A stretch of DNA of 64,000 nucleotides, from the NCBI GenBank assembly GCA_030544235.1, contig CM060464.1, forward strand, positions 30,592,152 through 30,656,151. Direction: 5' to 3'. Under the pieces are notes generated by a model, which was given only the letters and a program-made list of their open reading frames with translations, searched no databases and was not told the origin of the DNA. The position numbers and the translations under genes were made by a program. This stretch comes from Lepturacanthus savala (taxonomy: Eukaryota; Chordata; Actinopteri; Scombriformes; Trichiuridae). Position 1 is the stretch's first letter. Each line of letters opens with the position of its first letter. Shown here piece after piece: positions 1 to 13,136 of the stretch.

Positions 1-178
1 CTCAGACTTGTTGCTCCGTGCGGCACAGACAGACACCGAAACAGCGTAATTACACTGAAACGAGCACACTGGAATTGTTCCAGCACTCAGATAATGTAAC
101 TAATGTGACTTTAGTACATCGTTTTCTTTATTTAACATGGGATGTTGACTTCTTCTCCTTTTTTAACGGAACGCATCT

Positions 179-460
179 CCGCAAATCTGTGGAAATGTGA
201 GCGCGACTCCAGTGACTGGACTCGACTGTGTGTCACCTGATGCAGGAATAACGACGCACCAAAAAAATAAAATAAAAAAATGTTAAACCAGCATGTCTAA
301 ACAGAGAGAAGATGTATAACAGGATGTTGAATATCCATTCAATGTGACAAAAAAAACGTTTATTTAGACGTCTTTATTCTGTCGGAAAATCCCACTTTGA
401 AAAAACTTTATTAAAAACACTCCAGACCACCATTACATTTTTTAGCTTGCGCGCCCCCGA
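179..460 (+). repeat. Dispersed repeat shared with 30654-30925
   Basis: Starting at CCGCAAATCTGTGG and running to TTTTTAGCTTGCGC, the sequence matches 30654-30925 almost base for base in the same orientation. Because that copy lies inside the hAT-like element at 30115-31197, this is probably a fragment of the same element. Confidence 0.85.
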
Positions 461-2902
461 GTGCTCGGCTGGTATCGGCCACCAGCATCGGTATCGGCTC
501 GGAAGTGCAAAAAGCTGGATCGGGACATGCCTATTCTAAAGAGCCACCTTTACCTTACACTAGCTTATAAAATGCTGCTTTTCTTTCTTTTGATTGCAAT
601 TTAAATATCTGAATATATGTTTGTTAAACAACCAAAAGTAATTTACTTGGTATAAAAGTGATAAATACAAAGAGCGAGGTTTTTCACACCATCAAAGTGG
701 AGATGTGAGATGGTGTTTAATGATCCTTCATCACTCTGGAGTATCTCTCAATGAGAAGCCTTTTATGTGCTTTGTTTCTTTCTGAGCTGCTTATTTAATC
801 TTCCATGTCTCTGAGTCATCAATGCAGTGCTTGCAAAAGAGGAAACAGAGAGGAAGAGAGAACTTAACTTGAAACAGAAATCCTTTTGAGGGAAGTAAGC
901 ACTTTAATGACTTTAATCAGACGGATAAGCGATGTGCACGCTATTGAGGACACAAAGAAAGTCAACACGGGATTATTAACATCTCCTTAATCTTTAATTA
1001 GCCTTTATCAGAACTGTCACATAGCAACAGAAAAAAACTCATACACATTCCAGCTCCCTGAAAGAGAAGCCTTTTAATGTTCTTTTAATACATGAAAATA
1101 CTCATTCTGTTCTGTCAAAATAAATACTGAAGAGTTTTATAAAAGTTGTTTTCTTTGTCACCTTTGGACAGTTTGTGTGGACTTTGTTTTTCTTTATATA
1201 CACATTCATGCTGTAAGCTGCAAATGTAAATGAATAAATAAAAAGGAGATGGAAATGCAGAGCAGGAGTCACAAACACAACTTAGGATGTTGCAGCAACA
1301 GATGGCAGCCACTGCTCTTCCAACTTAGTGCATGTTGTTTAAAATAGTGTCTTAGTCTTTATTTCTAAAATTAAGTTGAAATAATTGTCAGTCTCTCAAT
1401 CAGAAGTTACCAAATTGCCCCTGAAACCGCAGACAGCTGCAAACAAGATAAAATACGTTTTTTTCTGCAAAAATTGAACAAATGTTGAAAAGTCGAAATT
1501 GATCAGTGGCTGCATCAGAGAAAACAACAGTTATACAGAACTGAATATAAAGAAAGCAGCTAAGATGTTAAAAATATCTCCAAGGAGCATGTTCATGTTG
1601 GCAACTAAAATACAGATAATGAGGCTGCAAGTACATCATCCAGCATTTGAAACAATGTCTCACCTACGTGTGCAAATGATCAGAAACTTGATGATTTCTG
1701 CTGAATAAACTCATACTGACTGCAGTGTCTGTTTTGAAGGAATATTGACAGTAAATGCTTCCTTTTAAAATACATTTTTAGGTGAACTCAACATGTATAT
1801 TTATTTATATAAGGGGATACTTGTGAGGCAAAAGGGTTTTAAAGGCTACAGATTCTGCTTAAGGTAAGGAGGACAGTTTGGATTCATAATGAAAATACAT
1901 CTGATTAATAAACTTCCATTCTAGTTTATTTATATATCCAACAATGCACATCATCATCATCATCATCATCACAACCCACCACCACCATGAGAGAAATAAT
2001 AAAAATTCAGCTTAACGTTTGCACCAGTGTAACTTTGTTTGCACTGATATAAAGGCAAATTAGTGTTTTTTGGATTAGTAATAATTTGTGCTGCTTCATC
2101 AAATTAACTGACGATAAGCAATCAACACGACTATGTTTCAGTTTTACAGTGGCCTAAAGAATGTTGTTTCACACTGGAAATCTGTTTAGCATAGACTGAT
2201 GTGACAAACAATTCAATTGTGTTGTTTCTAATTAGTTATGCATATTTGTTTATATCTAAAGAACCTGCATATTATGATAACAGAAGCTAAAGTGTGGGTC
2301 CAGTAGCTCGGACAGAGCAAATTCTAATGTTATTGACTTGATGCTACTTTCCTGCAGATGTTTTCAATGAATGATGATATTTCTTTTGGAGGTTGAATCT
2401 GTGTCTCGTGTTGCTCAATCAGACTTTAACAACTGATGGAGTGAAGAAACAAACTTTTGCAGCAACACATAACCTGTCTGCTCGGTCATCACTGTCACTC
2501 AAGGTGACACATCCAGTTACTTCAATAACCTGTGGCTGTTGACAGAGACTAAAGACTTCCTGAAGCTGCATTGCATCTGGGTGTTTAAACTAATCTGAGT
2601 GAGAGTCCATCCGATACCTCTAATGAATCTAAATGTTTGAGGGCTGGCACTGTTTTTTATAGAAGTTGAATAGAAACTCCTTCACAGATGCTGTTTCTTT
2701 GAAGTAAAGAAAAAATATAGATGTGTGGCAGCAGGGATTCTTCTTGCTTTCTCTCCGGTCTCATTATATCTGAAACCGCTAAATGACCCTTGTTGACCCT
2801 CATGAGAAAAGCTCTTCCTTACATTTTTTGTCTCATTAACTTTCATGAAGGTGGGCGAGCCTGAGTTGAGTACTAATTTTAGAGTGATGAACAGCTTCCC
2901 AC

Positions 2903-2906
<4 letters not shown>

Positions 2907-2942
<36 letters not shown>
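2907..2942. repeat. (CA)n microsatellite
   Basis: About 18 dinucleotide units, uninterrupted. Confidence 0.95.
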
Positions 2943-2943
<1 letters not shown>

Positions 2944-3796
2944 CAAACATCATCACACACAGGAACGGACTCACACAGTGCCGGACGTGAAGCCTACACA
3001 GATGTCATGAAAACTGCAGCTGTGAAAGTGGGCGGCTTTTTCACAGCAAAGGAAAAAATAAGCAGAATATAGTAAAAAGAAAAATGCATAACATTCATGC
3101 CTCAAAGGCTTCACCTTCATGGAAAAAAAACAGCAGTTTGTGTGAAAACAAAATTGCGGGCAAAAAAATGCTCAAAACATGAAAAAAGCTCAGTCTGCAA
3201 GGTATCAGAAGTGTAAACATGGAATTGTATGTTATTTAGTTCATATTCTGCTGACTGTTTTCAGCCTTTCGTGCCTTCGTTCTGCAGTCACAGGTCATAG
3301 TAATGAAGGACAAAGAGAGAACATAAGGCGGTTTCAGAAAACACAAGGGAAAGTTTGAAAAAGAGACTTTGCTTAAATTGTTGTATTTTAAACATAAAAT
3401 TGCCCTTTGTGCAGTTTTACACTTTGAAATTGTTGCTTTTTTGTGACTGACAAGAAAAATCAATTCACATTTTTAACACTATCCCTAACACTCAATTCCT
3501 TCAAGCTAGATTTGCACTTTAACAATAATCAATATTGGAGATCCAAGTCATTGTAGTTGAGAGTAATTAAAAAAAACAAAAAGAGAAAATCACAGCCAAT
3601 GGTGGTTTAACCAATTTTAGTTACAATTAAATAAATGAAACACTGAAATACTGTAATTGTGTAAAGTAATTCCCTTCCTCCTCTTTCTTCATTGTCCAGT
3701 TTATTACATCATCATCATCATCTTTTGGCATCATTATAATATGCACTAAATTGATAAAAATATGTTTTTCGTTCCTTGCATTTTATTATCAAAACA

Positions 3797-3798
<2 letters not shown>

Positions 3799-3865
<67 letters not shown>
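3799..3865. repeat. (TA)n microsatellite
   Basis: About 33 uninterrupted TA units in intergenic DNA. Confidence 0.95.
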
Positions 3866-3867
<2 letters not shown>

Positions 3868-6800
3868 CTACATAAAAATGTTTAAAAGATGTTTTTCCAA
3901 ATTGATAGGAAGTTGGCGTTATTTACTTTACTTTACATTCTAAGAGCCAAAGTTGGACTTTTGAACATAAATAAAGTTCTAATGCAGCCAAAGAAACATC
4001 CACAGGTTGTTTTTGGTAAATGATCAATTTCTTTAGGATTTACTGTACATGATAACTTCATAAAGACGAAGAGCCACAACACTGCTAAAATGCATAAAAT
4101 CACAAAAAAAGTGCTTGTGCTTCGATTATGGAAGAGGTCACAGTTTGAAAGAGCCTGTTTTTTGAAAAAAAATATCGGAAAAGACAAAAAGACAGTTTCA
4201 TCCATGAGAACTGGAAATATTTTCCATTTTTCAACACTTATAGTTCTATTTGCTGAAATTCAATTTGTATAAAAGTAGCCAGAAACATCCTCCGGATGTC
4301 CCACATTTTAGAAGCTTCTCATTATGCAGTTCCGTTATGCAGTAGAATCACTTCTAATGAGTTTTTAATGACAGTCAAGCAGTGGCTGAACAGAGGAAAC
4401 AACAGAACAACGATGCAGGTTTGGAAGCTTTTTCCAAGAGGCACAATCTAACGCTTGAAAAGATTTGACTGTATAAGAACGTAATACTTTGCATGAATTA
4501 CTCTTTTCATACTAGAAGTAAAGTGAGATATTAACTCCACTGGTTGTCTTGATTTTGATGCATGGCCTTTTACCAACAGCAAGTTACAAAAGTCTAGTTC
4601 TCCAAAAGCACTAAGGTGCAGCATGTCAGAACATTATTTGAAGGGGAAATACTTCGACAGCTGACAGCCAACAGCTATTCATACAGGGAGAGTTGAGTGT
4701 TACGCCACAATACTGAAGACTTTCAACAGCTCTTCCCTAATGTTTTTACTCTGAACTCGGCATCACACCAGATGCCTATAGGTTATTTGTCTTCAGTTCA
4801 CAGGTCCAGTGTCGAGTTACAATATGCAACCACTGTGCTGAAGTGTCCTTGAGCAAGACATAGAAGTCCTCCTGGGTTTTGAACTGATGCTCTTTTGAAT
4901 ATCAAACACACCTCTCACAGGCAATGAAAAGTGCCTGTAAGAGCAGGTTTCTCCCTCCAGAGAAGCTGGATTTTCAAACATGACCACATTTCAGAACAGC
5001 AAAAATAATCAGCAACGGCCACAGAAACCACTCCAGCATCATATTCCACTTTTCTGTTGTTGATCTGCATACTAAGTTTGCTCCAGTTGCAAAATGTGGC
5101 TAAATATATCCACCCTGAGCCTACTGAGCTTACAGATAGACAGCTGAAACTGGATTATGCTGCTGGATGTCTGCAGGCATTGCGTTTAAGTCCACTGTGA
5201 ATCACTGTTTCAAGCTGACCACAGGGCTGCCTGAGCCGATACGATGAGTGTTTGATGCTCAGAAATAGAGTTTGAACACTGAATTATTTTAAAAGTACCG
5301 GGTACTCACGTCTAGCTCAAATATACTTCAGCATGGCAGATAGAAATTCCGTTAAACATAAATCAGATGAGTCAGATATGGGAAATGTTGATCTGTGTTA
5401 AATAAATTGGCTGCTCAATTACACTGACAGTTCATTATTGTTGATCTCTGCTCTTATAAACTCCATGTGTCAATTTCATTGTCTAAAGTCAGTTTTTCCT
5501 CATGTGTCAGTAAAGAGATGAAGTGAACTGACACGTGTTACTCATATTTATGTATGTGGAGTAACACGGTGTCACTTTCTGAAGTTTTGACCTAGATTGG
5601 ACTTTTCCACTGAGCCATGATTGCAGGAAGTGAAGTGGGTCAGTGATTTGTAATTACCTCACTTGACCTGCGTTTCTGCTCAAGAGCCTTTTGGCTTCCC
5701 TTTGTGTCAGTGTGTCAGTGGTCAACTGTGATTTTTGCCTGATTAACTGATGCCTGATTAATTTGTCTCTTTTTTATAAACAGGTTTATTCCTGTTGCTG
5801 TTCTCCTGCCATCTTGTAAAGACTATACCTCTTCCAAAATGTGAACCTTTCAAGAACCAAAGCTTCATTAATACTATTGCATCCTCGTGTCCTATGCCGT
5901 TTATACTAACAATGGGAACAAAACTGAGTTGAAGTGGAGATAATAACTTCAACAACAGTATTTTTACTGAAATTACTGAAAAGTACCAAAAAGAGAATAT
6001 ATGTCTAAGGAGATTTTGTAACCAACCATTGAAATGATCGAGGAAGAGAGAAGTTGAAGTGTTTGTTACACCAACCTTGTAGGTATAGTGTTGATTTGAT
6101 GCAAAACCATAAATCGGCCTTAAAAAAACTGTCTTGAATCAGAGCTTTTTTTGTTTTTTCTTTCTTTTGTTAAAAAAATCTTTTAGTAATGAGATTCATC
6201 TTTGGATGTGAAAAACACCAAACTGTAACCAAACGAGAAAACAGCAACCTGGTGTTTGTCTCAGTTTAAAGGTGCAATATGTAAGATTTGGCAGCAGCCA
6301 GCAGAACATACATGGAAGAGATGGAATATAATATTCATTAGTATGATATATTAGTGTCTAATTCTGTCGACATAGGAAGTGTTGCGTTTTTATTACTTTA
6401 GATTTATCCACCATCCTCCCTTCAACATTCTACATACTGTATACAACAGGAAATGCTGTTAAAGAAGCTTTGTCCATTTTCCATGCTGCTACCCTGCATT
6501 AAAACTCCAACAATACTTTCTTCAGTGCTACAAGATGCAGGAAAATGATATCAATGTCAAAAAACAGAAAAGCCTAAGCTAAAAAGAACAGGCAAGTCAG
6601 AGAACAGGCAAGAAAAATGTTAAAGGAATACTTTGACCTTTTAGAAAGTTAGATGAGGACATTGATATCATTCTTATATATGTTCATAATGTGGTTGTTT
6701 CCCTTTGCATAAAATAATTAAATGACATTTAATAAGTTAATTAGTGAGATTAAAGGCTTTAGTTCTGTAGACAGATTTGTTTGATTCTTTGAACAAAGCT

Positions 6801-7725
6801 ACATTATTCCACAACTGTCAATTTATTCCTTTAAATTTCCTCGATGTCTAAATGTGTGGGAATAATTTGCAGAATGATTGTATGACTGACTTAATGTTGA
6901 CATTTTCTTTTCATGTATTCAAGTGGCAGCAGCTTTAATTAATACTGTGTGGAGCACAGTGAGTAATGATGTAGCAATGAGCAGCTGTCGGGGGCCAGTG
7001 AGCAGCCTTCTCAATGAATTTTCATGCTGCAGATGTCACAGGACAGGAACTACAATGGAGTTGTTGTTTTTTTTTTGTTTGTTTTTTTTAAAGCACAAGG
7101 TTACACTATGTGTACAGGTAAACAGGCGTCTTTCGTGATTTGTTTCCATGAATATAAACATGTGGAAACATTTCTGGTACATTCTTTAACATTGCGAGCA
7201 GAGGCAGAGGGAACATACGGAATGTCGAGGCAGAGTGGGAACGGAACGGTGTGGGATGATGAGAAAAAAGGCGTTTCATACATACACACATTGCACACAC
7301 ACACAAATATACACATACATTCACACACATACACACACATTGAGAAGCATGGTCGTATGAAACATGGATCACCATGGAAACACACACACACACACACACA
7401 TACATAAACACAATGCACATATGGCTCCATTATCAACCCAATGCCTGTTGATTCATTCATAAGCAGCTTTTATGCATTGTGGTCCTCAAACAACTTATTG
7501 CGTGGAAGCTGAAAAAAGAAAGAATGATTCAGACTGAGCCTCGTGGACTGATGAACATTGTGGTGGCGTGAGCTAGCAGCCTCTATGATAACGCAGATCA
7601 GGTCAAGGATTCAACCTCCTTGCAAATCATATTTCGCTTCCAGCTTAGAGAGGATTTATCAGAGCCCAGAGCCCTTTGACCTGGGAGACAAACAGGTACT
7701 TCATCTTTGTGTCAAGGCAAACACA

Positions 7726-7731
7726 TTTAAT
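7726..7731 (-). terminator. htr4: Candidate poly(A) signal ATTAAA for htr4
   Basis: TTTAAT on the plus strand reads ATTAAA on the minus strand. It is the first AATAAA or ATTAAA hexamer found downstream of the htr4 stop, about 715 nt away. Single hexamers are weak evidence in AT-rich DNA. Confidence 0.3.
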
Positions 7732-8445
7732 ATTTTACATGTTTAGCAAAAGAAATCCTTTTTTTCTTTTTTCTAAGCTCTGCTTCCTCTCATAAATAAC
7801 ACTTGTATTAAAAGCTAAATTTTGCCAAATTATCACGCACATTAAACAACAATCTTCTAAAATGTCAATCTGTGTGTTTTCACACTGGAAATTAACAGGG
7901 AGCATCATAGAATAATAAGGGGATAGGTCCATTCTTAGAAATATCAAATAGCTTTGGCAACATAATTAATTTCTATGACCCTCCAACGCAGTCAGGTGTC
8001 ACAACTCATGCTGTGAAGGTCTCCTGCACTCTCCACTGAAGCTGCAGGTTCTCCACAAGACAACCCTGACAGATCACAAGATTACAGTCGGTTTGGTTCA
8101 GTTCGACTGGGCCAGCTCAGTCTCTGGAGACAAGCGAGTGAGAGATCCTAGCACAACAGAACTGGCATCAGAGCGAGAAAGAGACATAGAAAGAACCAGT
8201 TTTGCTTCAGTCCACCTTTTAAGACCACAATCGAGATTTGGCTGAGTTTTAAAACCAGAAGCATATGTTGCGAAGTCACATTCCTTGCCCGGATCCTCTA
8301 GAAGTCCTATCAAGCCTCTGGTTTGGAGCATGTGTAATCTGTGTTGGGTTTCAGCTCTGGACGTATGAAGGCTGTGCTGCGTTTCCGTCGGCTCCCGCGG
8401 TGAGAGGCCGAAGCTGTTGAGATGTGACAGAGGAGTCGTCGTTGG
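7726..8445 (-). other. htr4: Putative htr4 3' UTR
   Basis: This is the sequence after the htr4 stop codon. It has no convincing coding potential; a 77-codon open frame at 8098-8331 has no recognisable family. The lower bound is set by the first poly(A)-like hexamer, so the true UTR could be longer. Confidence 0.45.
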
Positions 8446-8533
8446 TCACAAGCAGGACTCATGAGGCTCTGTATCGGTGGGCAGAGACTTCTTCTCCTGC
8501 TCTGTGTGGTTCCCGTTGTGAAGGACAGAATAT
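8446..8533 (-). CDS. htr4: htr4 terminal exon encoding the 5-HT4(a)-type C-tail
   Basis: Read on the minus strand, TATCTCTCAG|A is a good acceptor (AG at 8535-8534). The first exon base completes the split codon left by the donor at 63509 (AA+A = Lys; Arg in human). The frame then encodes 28 residues beginning YSVLHNGNH and ending ESCL, with TGA at 8448-8446. The human 5-HT4(a) tail, as I recall it, is also 28 residues, begins YTVLHRGHH and ends ESCF. The shared length, start, end and phase make this the a-type last exon. The C-terminal S-C-L fits a class I PDZ ligand (S/T-x-hydrophobic), as known for the mammalian a-isoform. The exon is too short for ordinary ORF scans. Alternative C-terminal exons may exist elsewhere in the intron, but I did not find one. 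Confidence 0.9.
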
Positions 8534-8571
8534 CTGAGAGATAACAGGGGGGGGGGGGGGGGGGGGGGGGG
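8534..8571 (-). promoter_or_regulatory. htr4: htr4 terminal-exon acceptor with a C25 tract
   Basis: The plus strand has 25 consecutive G (8547-8571), so the htr4 pre-mRNA has 25 consecutive C followed by TGTTATCTCTCAG and the exon. The homopolymer lies 14-38 nt upstream of the exon, where the polypyrimidine tract belongs. The length of such runs is error-prone in sequencing and often polymorphic. Confidence 0.7.
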
Positions 8572-9197
8572 ACACGTTAAAGATTTAAAGTGGCATCACA
8601 TTATGACCTTTACCCACTGGAAACCAAATAAACAATATTTACAAAAAAAACAAAAACAAAAAAAACTTCACTGGTTCATTAGTTTCTGACATAAATATCA
8701 AGATGCAGCGAAAAGACCCACAAGAACCACTTCCCCATCAGGAGCCCTTAACCCATCCAAACCGATGAGCCTTTAATTCTATGACTGTCATTTTATACTT
8801 AATAAAAGGTCCCTTCCTCTTGAGAACATGGAGAAGACAAACCTTCCCAGAAAGAGGTCATTTTATTAAAATAGTATGATTTTTTTTTAACTCTGACATG
8901 TATATATCTGTTTAATAATGTAAGTCTAAATGTAAGTCTAATGTAAGACAAAGTGTGTAGTTTCTGGAAGAATTGTTTCTGCATATATGGGCGTCTGTTT
9001 TGATTGAGTCTCAAATTAAAATTAAATAAAAAATTATTCAGTTAAAAAAAATGTTAGTTTGGGCCAAAAGTAAAAAAAAAGGGAATTTCAGGGAATTCTG
9101 CAGCAAGGATACATAGTGATAAGTGACGTGACAATGGAAGAAAATATGACAGCTGCCAACTCATCCAACCTCCCACTTTGTTTTAGGAACACAACAA

Positions 9198-10760
9198 ACA
9201 GCAGCAGCACAAGAAAAAGTCAAACTTGTATAAAGGCTTCATCTGCATTTCAAAAAGCCAGTGATCCTCCAAACCACAGGAGCTGAAACAACCGTTTCCC
9301 TCTATCCCTCTAGACCACAGACTGAAGTAAGATGAGTGTAACACTAGAATAATAACAAAATACCAACATTACAATCAGTATCCGATCTGTTGCCTTCCTC
9401 TCGCCAAACAATTTAGACTTGGTAGCTCTTTGTAAAGGGATAATTCACTTAGGTAAATCTTCAAGACTGATGGAAAGTGAGTCATTTCTTAACACAGTCC
9501 AATCCCTGCTTACTGGAAAAATGATCAGCCAGTCTGAGCTACAGGAGGACGATCAAGAGAAGTTGTCAGAGCTCATCAGTCTGTGTTCCAGGAGGAGAGA
9601 GTCTGACTGTTTTAGGAGACATTACAATCACAGGGAGGAGGGAGAGATAGTATCCTGAATATCTGGAAATGCTTTTATATGTCTGCTTGTATTTCATGCG
9701 GCGTGATCACTTATTGTGTTCAAAATAAAAAAAAAATCTTTTTTGATCAAGGAAACACACATGCTGTCCCGCTGACCTGTCCTGAACTCTACTTGTTTTT
9801 TGGCTGTGAGCGGCTGCAGCTCTACAGCTCGTTCTGTTGTTTGGTCCAAACATTCTTAACATTCCACATCAAGGTCAAATTCCAGTACACAACAGGACAT
9901 GGTGGCGTTTTACATTGCCTACTAACCATTAAACTACTTGATAATTTGTTAATTACTATAAAAAGTCAAGGATAACATGAAGGGAAAACATAATTGGTTA
10001 TAAGTTTATTTATATTAAACGTATTCACCCCAAAAGGCAATTTCATGTTAAAGAAGAATGTTAAAATTTATTAAAACACAGTGAGCTCCATCCTTTGCTA
10101 CTATATGTTCATTTTCAATTAAACCTCATGTTGTCTTTGTTTCATGTTAATCAATTTGGTCCTGTTCAAATAGGACCATTCCATTAGGACTCATCATAAA
10201 AACTGTAATAATAAATATATTATCACCTCTTGTTTTGTTAGATTTTTTATTTTTTTATCAACATAATATCTATCATCTATTTGTTATTTATGGCCTGTAT
10301 GTCTCATTGATCTGAACTTTTACATCTCAAACACAGTCTACTGTTTATCACAGAATACTTTGGACCAAGGATATTTATTTTGAAACCTTCTAAAATGTTT
10401 GTCACACAATAACTTATGTTTCTCTGTTTGAATGAGAGCAGTGTCTGTACTGTTCACATGAAAGTAAATGTATACATTTACTTTAAGGCACATGTTCATG
10501 GGATTGCATCCTTATTTACATTTTGCGTGAATACATTTGTGTGCATGTGCACTACAGAGGTTTCACCGCAGGCTAAAACCATTAGAAGCTGTTTACACAC
10601 ACACCCTGACTGAAGACACGTCCTGCTGCCAAACTGGCCGTGAAATATAACTTCTAGGCAGCCTCGAACATTTAGGGATTTGCGAAAGGAAACAGGCTAC
10701 AAATTCCCACCAGAGCGGAACCCAAAATTGCTGCCACATTGCAGCGTTAAGCCCTCAGCT
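9198..10760 (+). repeat. Local diverged duplication, left copy (with insertion)
   Basis: Three collinear blocks match 10920-11480: about 9198-9400 (GCCAGTGATCCTC, GAGCTGAAACAACCG), 9580-9715 (CTGAATATCTGGAAA, TGCTTGTATTTCATGC) and 10495-10760 (GACACGTCCTGCTGCC, AATTGCTGCCACATTGC). Between the second and third blocks this copy has about 780 bp that the right copy lacks. Confidence 0.8.
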
Positions 10761-10900
10761 GGCCGGACCGTGGCGCCATGAACGCTGCACTCACTCTTTG
10801 TTGCGATCGAGAAACGCGTGGTGACAGCGAGAGCCTGCTTCCCTGTCAGCGGCTGACAATCTGACAGCGGAAAACACAGCCGGTGTCCCACGCTGATTCA
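10740..10900. other. GC-rich non-coding island between the local duplicates
   Basis: This stretch has several CpG sites (for example GGACCGTGGCGCC and GCGATCGAGAAACGCG) in otherwise AT-rich DNA. I see no supported gene in it. It could be regulatory or part of an old element. Confidence 0.3.
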
Positions 10901-10919
10901 GGGATGCAGCAAAGGTACA

Positions 10920-11480
10920 GAAGCAGCAGCTCAACAGAAAAAGTAAAAAAAAAACAGTGATCTGCATTTAAAAAAAAAGCCAGTGATCCTCAAAACAACT
11001 GAGCTGAAACAACCGCTTACCGCTTGAATCCAGACTGAGTAAGAGTAGAATTATAAGAGAAAACTCAGTCTCTGATCTGTTGCCTTGACCTCGACTCTTT
11101 ACGTGACATTTCAACCACAGAAGGGGCAGGGGGGTAGAGATAGTAACCTGAATATCTGGAAACACTTTTACATGCTCTGCTTGTATTTCATGCACCACAA
11201 TCACTTAAAAGTCCCATATCATTGGATTGCATATCAGTAAATAATTCTGTACATTCTGTGTGCACGCATACAGTACATTACAGTGGTTTCTCTGCAGCCT
11301 AAAACCATTAAAATCTGTTTACCCACACACCCTGACTGAAGACACGTCCTGCTGCCAAACTGGCCGTGAAATATAACATCTAGACAACCTCGAACATGCA
11401 TCAGGAAACAAAAAAGGAAAGTAGGAACCGAAAATTGCTGCCACATTGCTGTGTTAAACCCCTCAGCTGGGCTGAGTGAC
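10920..11480 (+). repeat. Local diverged duplication, right copy (compact)
   Basis: This is the collinear partner of 9198-10760 without the roughly 780-bp extra segment. It keeps the blocks in the same order. The divergence suggests an old duplication. Confidence 0.8.
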
Positions 11481-13079
11481 TCTACAGCTGCTGGGTTGCT
11501 GTTTGGAGGAAACAAAGATTGGGGATGGAAGCAGAGGCCTGCTGGGAGGTCACTGTTTCTGATGTATCATCGGCCTTTCATTTCATTAACCACATGTGAT
11601 TAACGTCCATTTAACTACACTTTCAGATACAGTGCATCATATAAGCAGTACATTAAGGTCACTCGGTGCTTTGCTGCATTGATTGACTGAACACCAAACA
11701 TTCTCGCTCGTGTGCTTTATGCTTCACATGACTGAAATGAGTCCAAATGATGCTCTAGATGATTCTGCCATCTGTGGAGTGACAGCACAGCAGATGGTTG
11801 GGGAGCCTGGTGAAAAAGGGGAACTTGTAAATATGGAACAGCAACAATTTACATTCAGCATATTGCCGTCATATGATTTTAAGATTTTTAGATAAACTGA
11901 AAGATTAAATGGTTTAGAAAAATCTGTTTCCTAAAAGTAAAATTGTGCATTGTCATGACTGCTTTTCTTATTTCAAGAAAAGTCAAAGATATTCCAGATA
12001 GTTTACATAGTCTTTATTGGATTATGACAATGACATGTTTTATCGTGATTTCTCTAACAGAAAATTGCTTGTGGCCAAGATAATGTGACAAAACAAGTCA
12101 TTGTTTGATTTCTTTAACAAAATGCTGTTTTTATGTATAATTTGTAGCACTTTTGGAAGATTTGATGTGCCACCATTTGTAAAAGTTTCTATTATTACTA
12201 TTTTATCATCAGATTTAGCACGGGTGGAATGTGATTTGGACCAACAAATTCTACATATTTATTTTTATATTAGAATGCTACTTAAATAATTGCAATGAAA
12301 TATCAATATTAAAATAATGGAAGTAATGCATTTGTCTAAAAGAAAAAAATCATAATATTGATAAAATGTCTAAGACATGCATCTACATTATCAGCTGAAT
12401 GTCCTATGAAATATATTAACATACTGTATAAGATATGCAATATAAAATACAGTCAGTCAGATAGTTTTAATTTCTATCCATAATTAATTATATAGAAATA
12501 TATTATTTGATATATGATAATAGAACATGAGCGTAGAAAAATACTTATAGTATCTCAGGTTTAATCAAAAACAAAATTCAAGAACACTTCATAGCTATAG
12601 AGACATAACAAGTAGCTGTGACCAATAATAATAGCTTACCAATAATAACTTTATTCATGCCTGAAGCTAAATTAGGTTGTCATAGCAGCAGTCTGGTACA
12701 TTCAAATACAATAAAAACACAATGGAATAGAAATAAAAATACAGAATAGAACAAGGACACTTAAAGAAAAATGTTCAAAGTCAGTTTATGTATGCCTATG
12801 TGTGTGTGGAGAAATCAGTAATTGCAGGTCCGGTTTTGTTTTAGTCAGTGTTTCTCTTTTTTATTAAAGTTTTTGTTGGGAGGCAATTCCCAATGTCCCA
12901 AATGTATCCCTATAACTGTCTTTCTGAATGTGTATCTGTTTGTGCATGTGTTTGTGAGTGTGTGTGTGTGTGCGCATGTGTATGTATGCGTCTGCCCATC
13001 TGTGTGTGTGTCATTTCATGTAATGCTAGTCAGACAATCACATCTGTGCAAACTGTGACTATGAAGTCAGTGAGTGAGC

Positions 13080-13132
<53 letters not shown>
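13080..13132. repeat. (CA)n microsatellite
   Basis: About 26 units. A TG-rich stretch at 12920-13012 lies just upstream. Confidence 0.95.

Positions 13133-13136
<4 letters not shown>

Larger units (their letters stand above)
1..7725. other. Intergenic region downstream of htr4, no gene seen
   Basis: The region is AT-rich, with the repeat at 179-460, an ATC-type run (1947-1972), the CA and TA tracts listed, and short CA clusters at 7284-7402. No open frame resembles a known protein and none has splice support. Confidence 0.6.
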
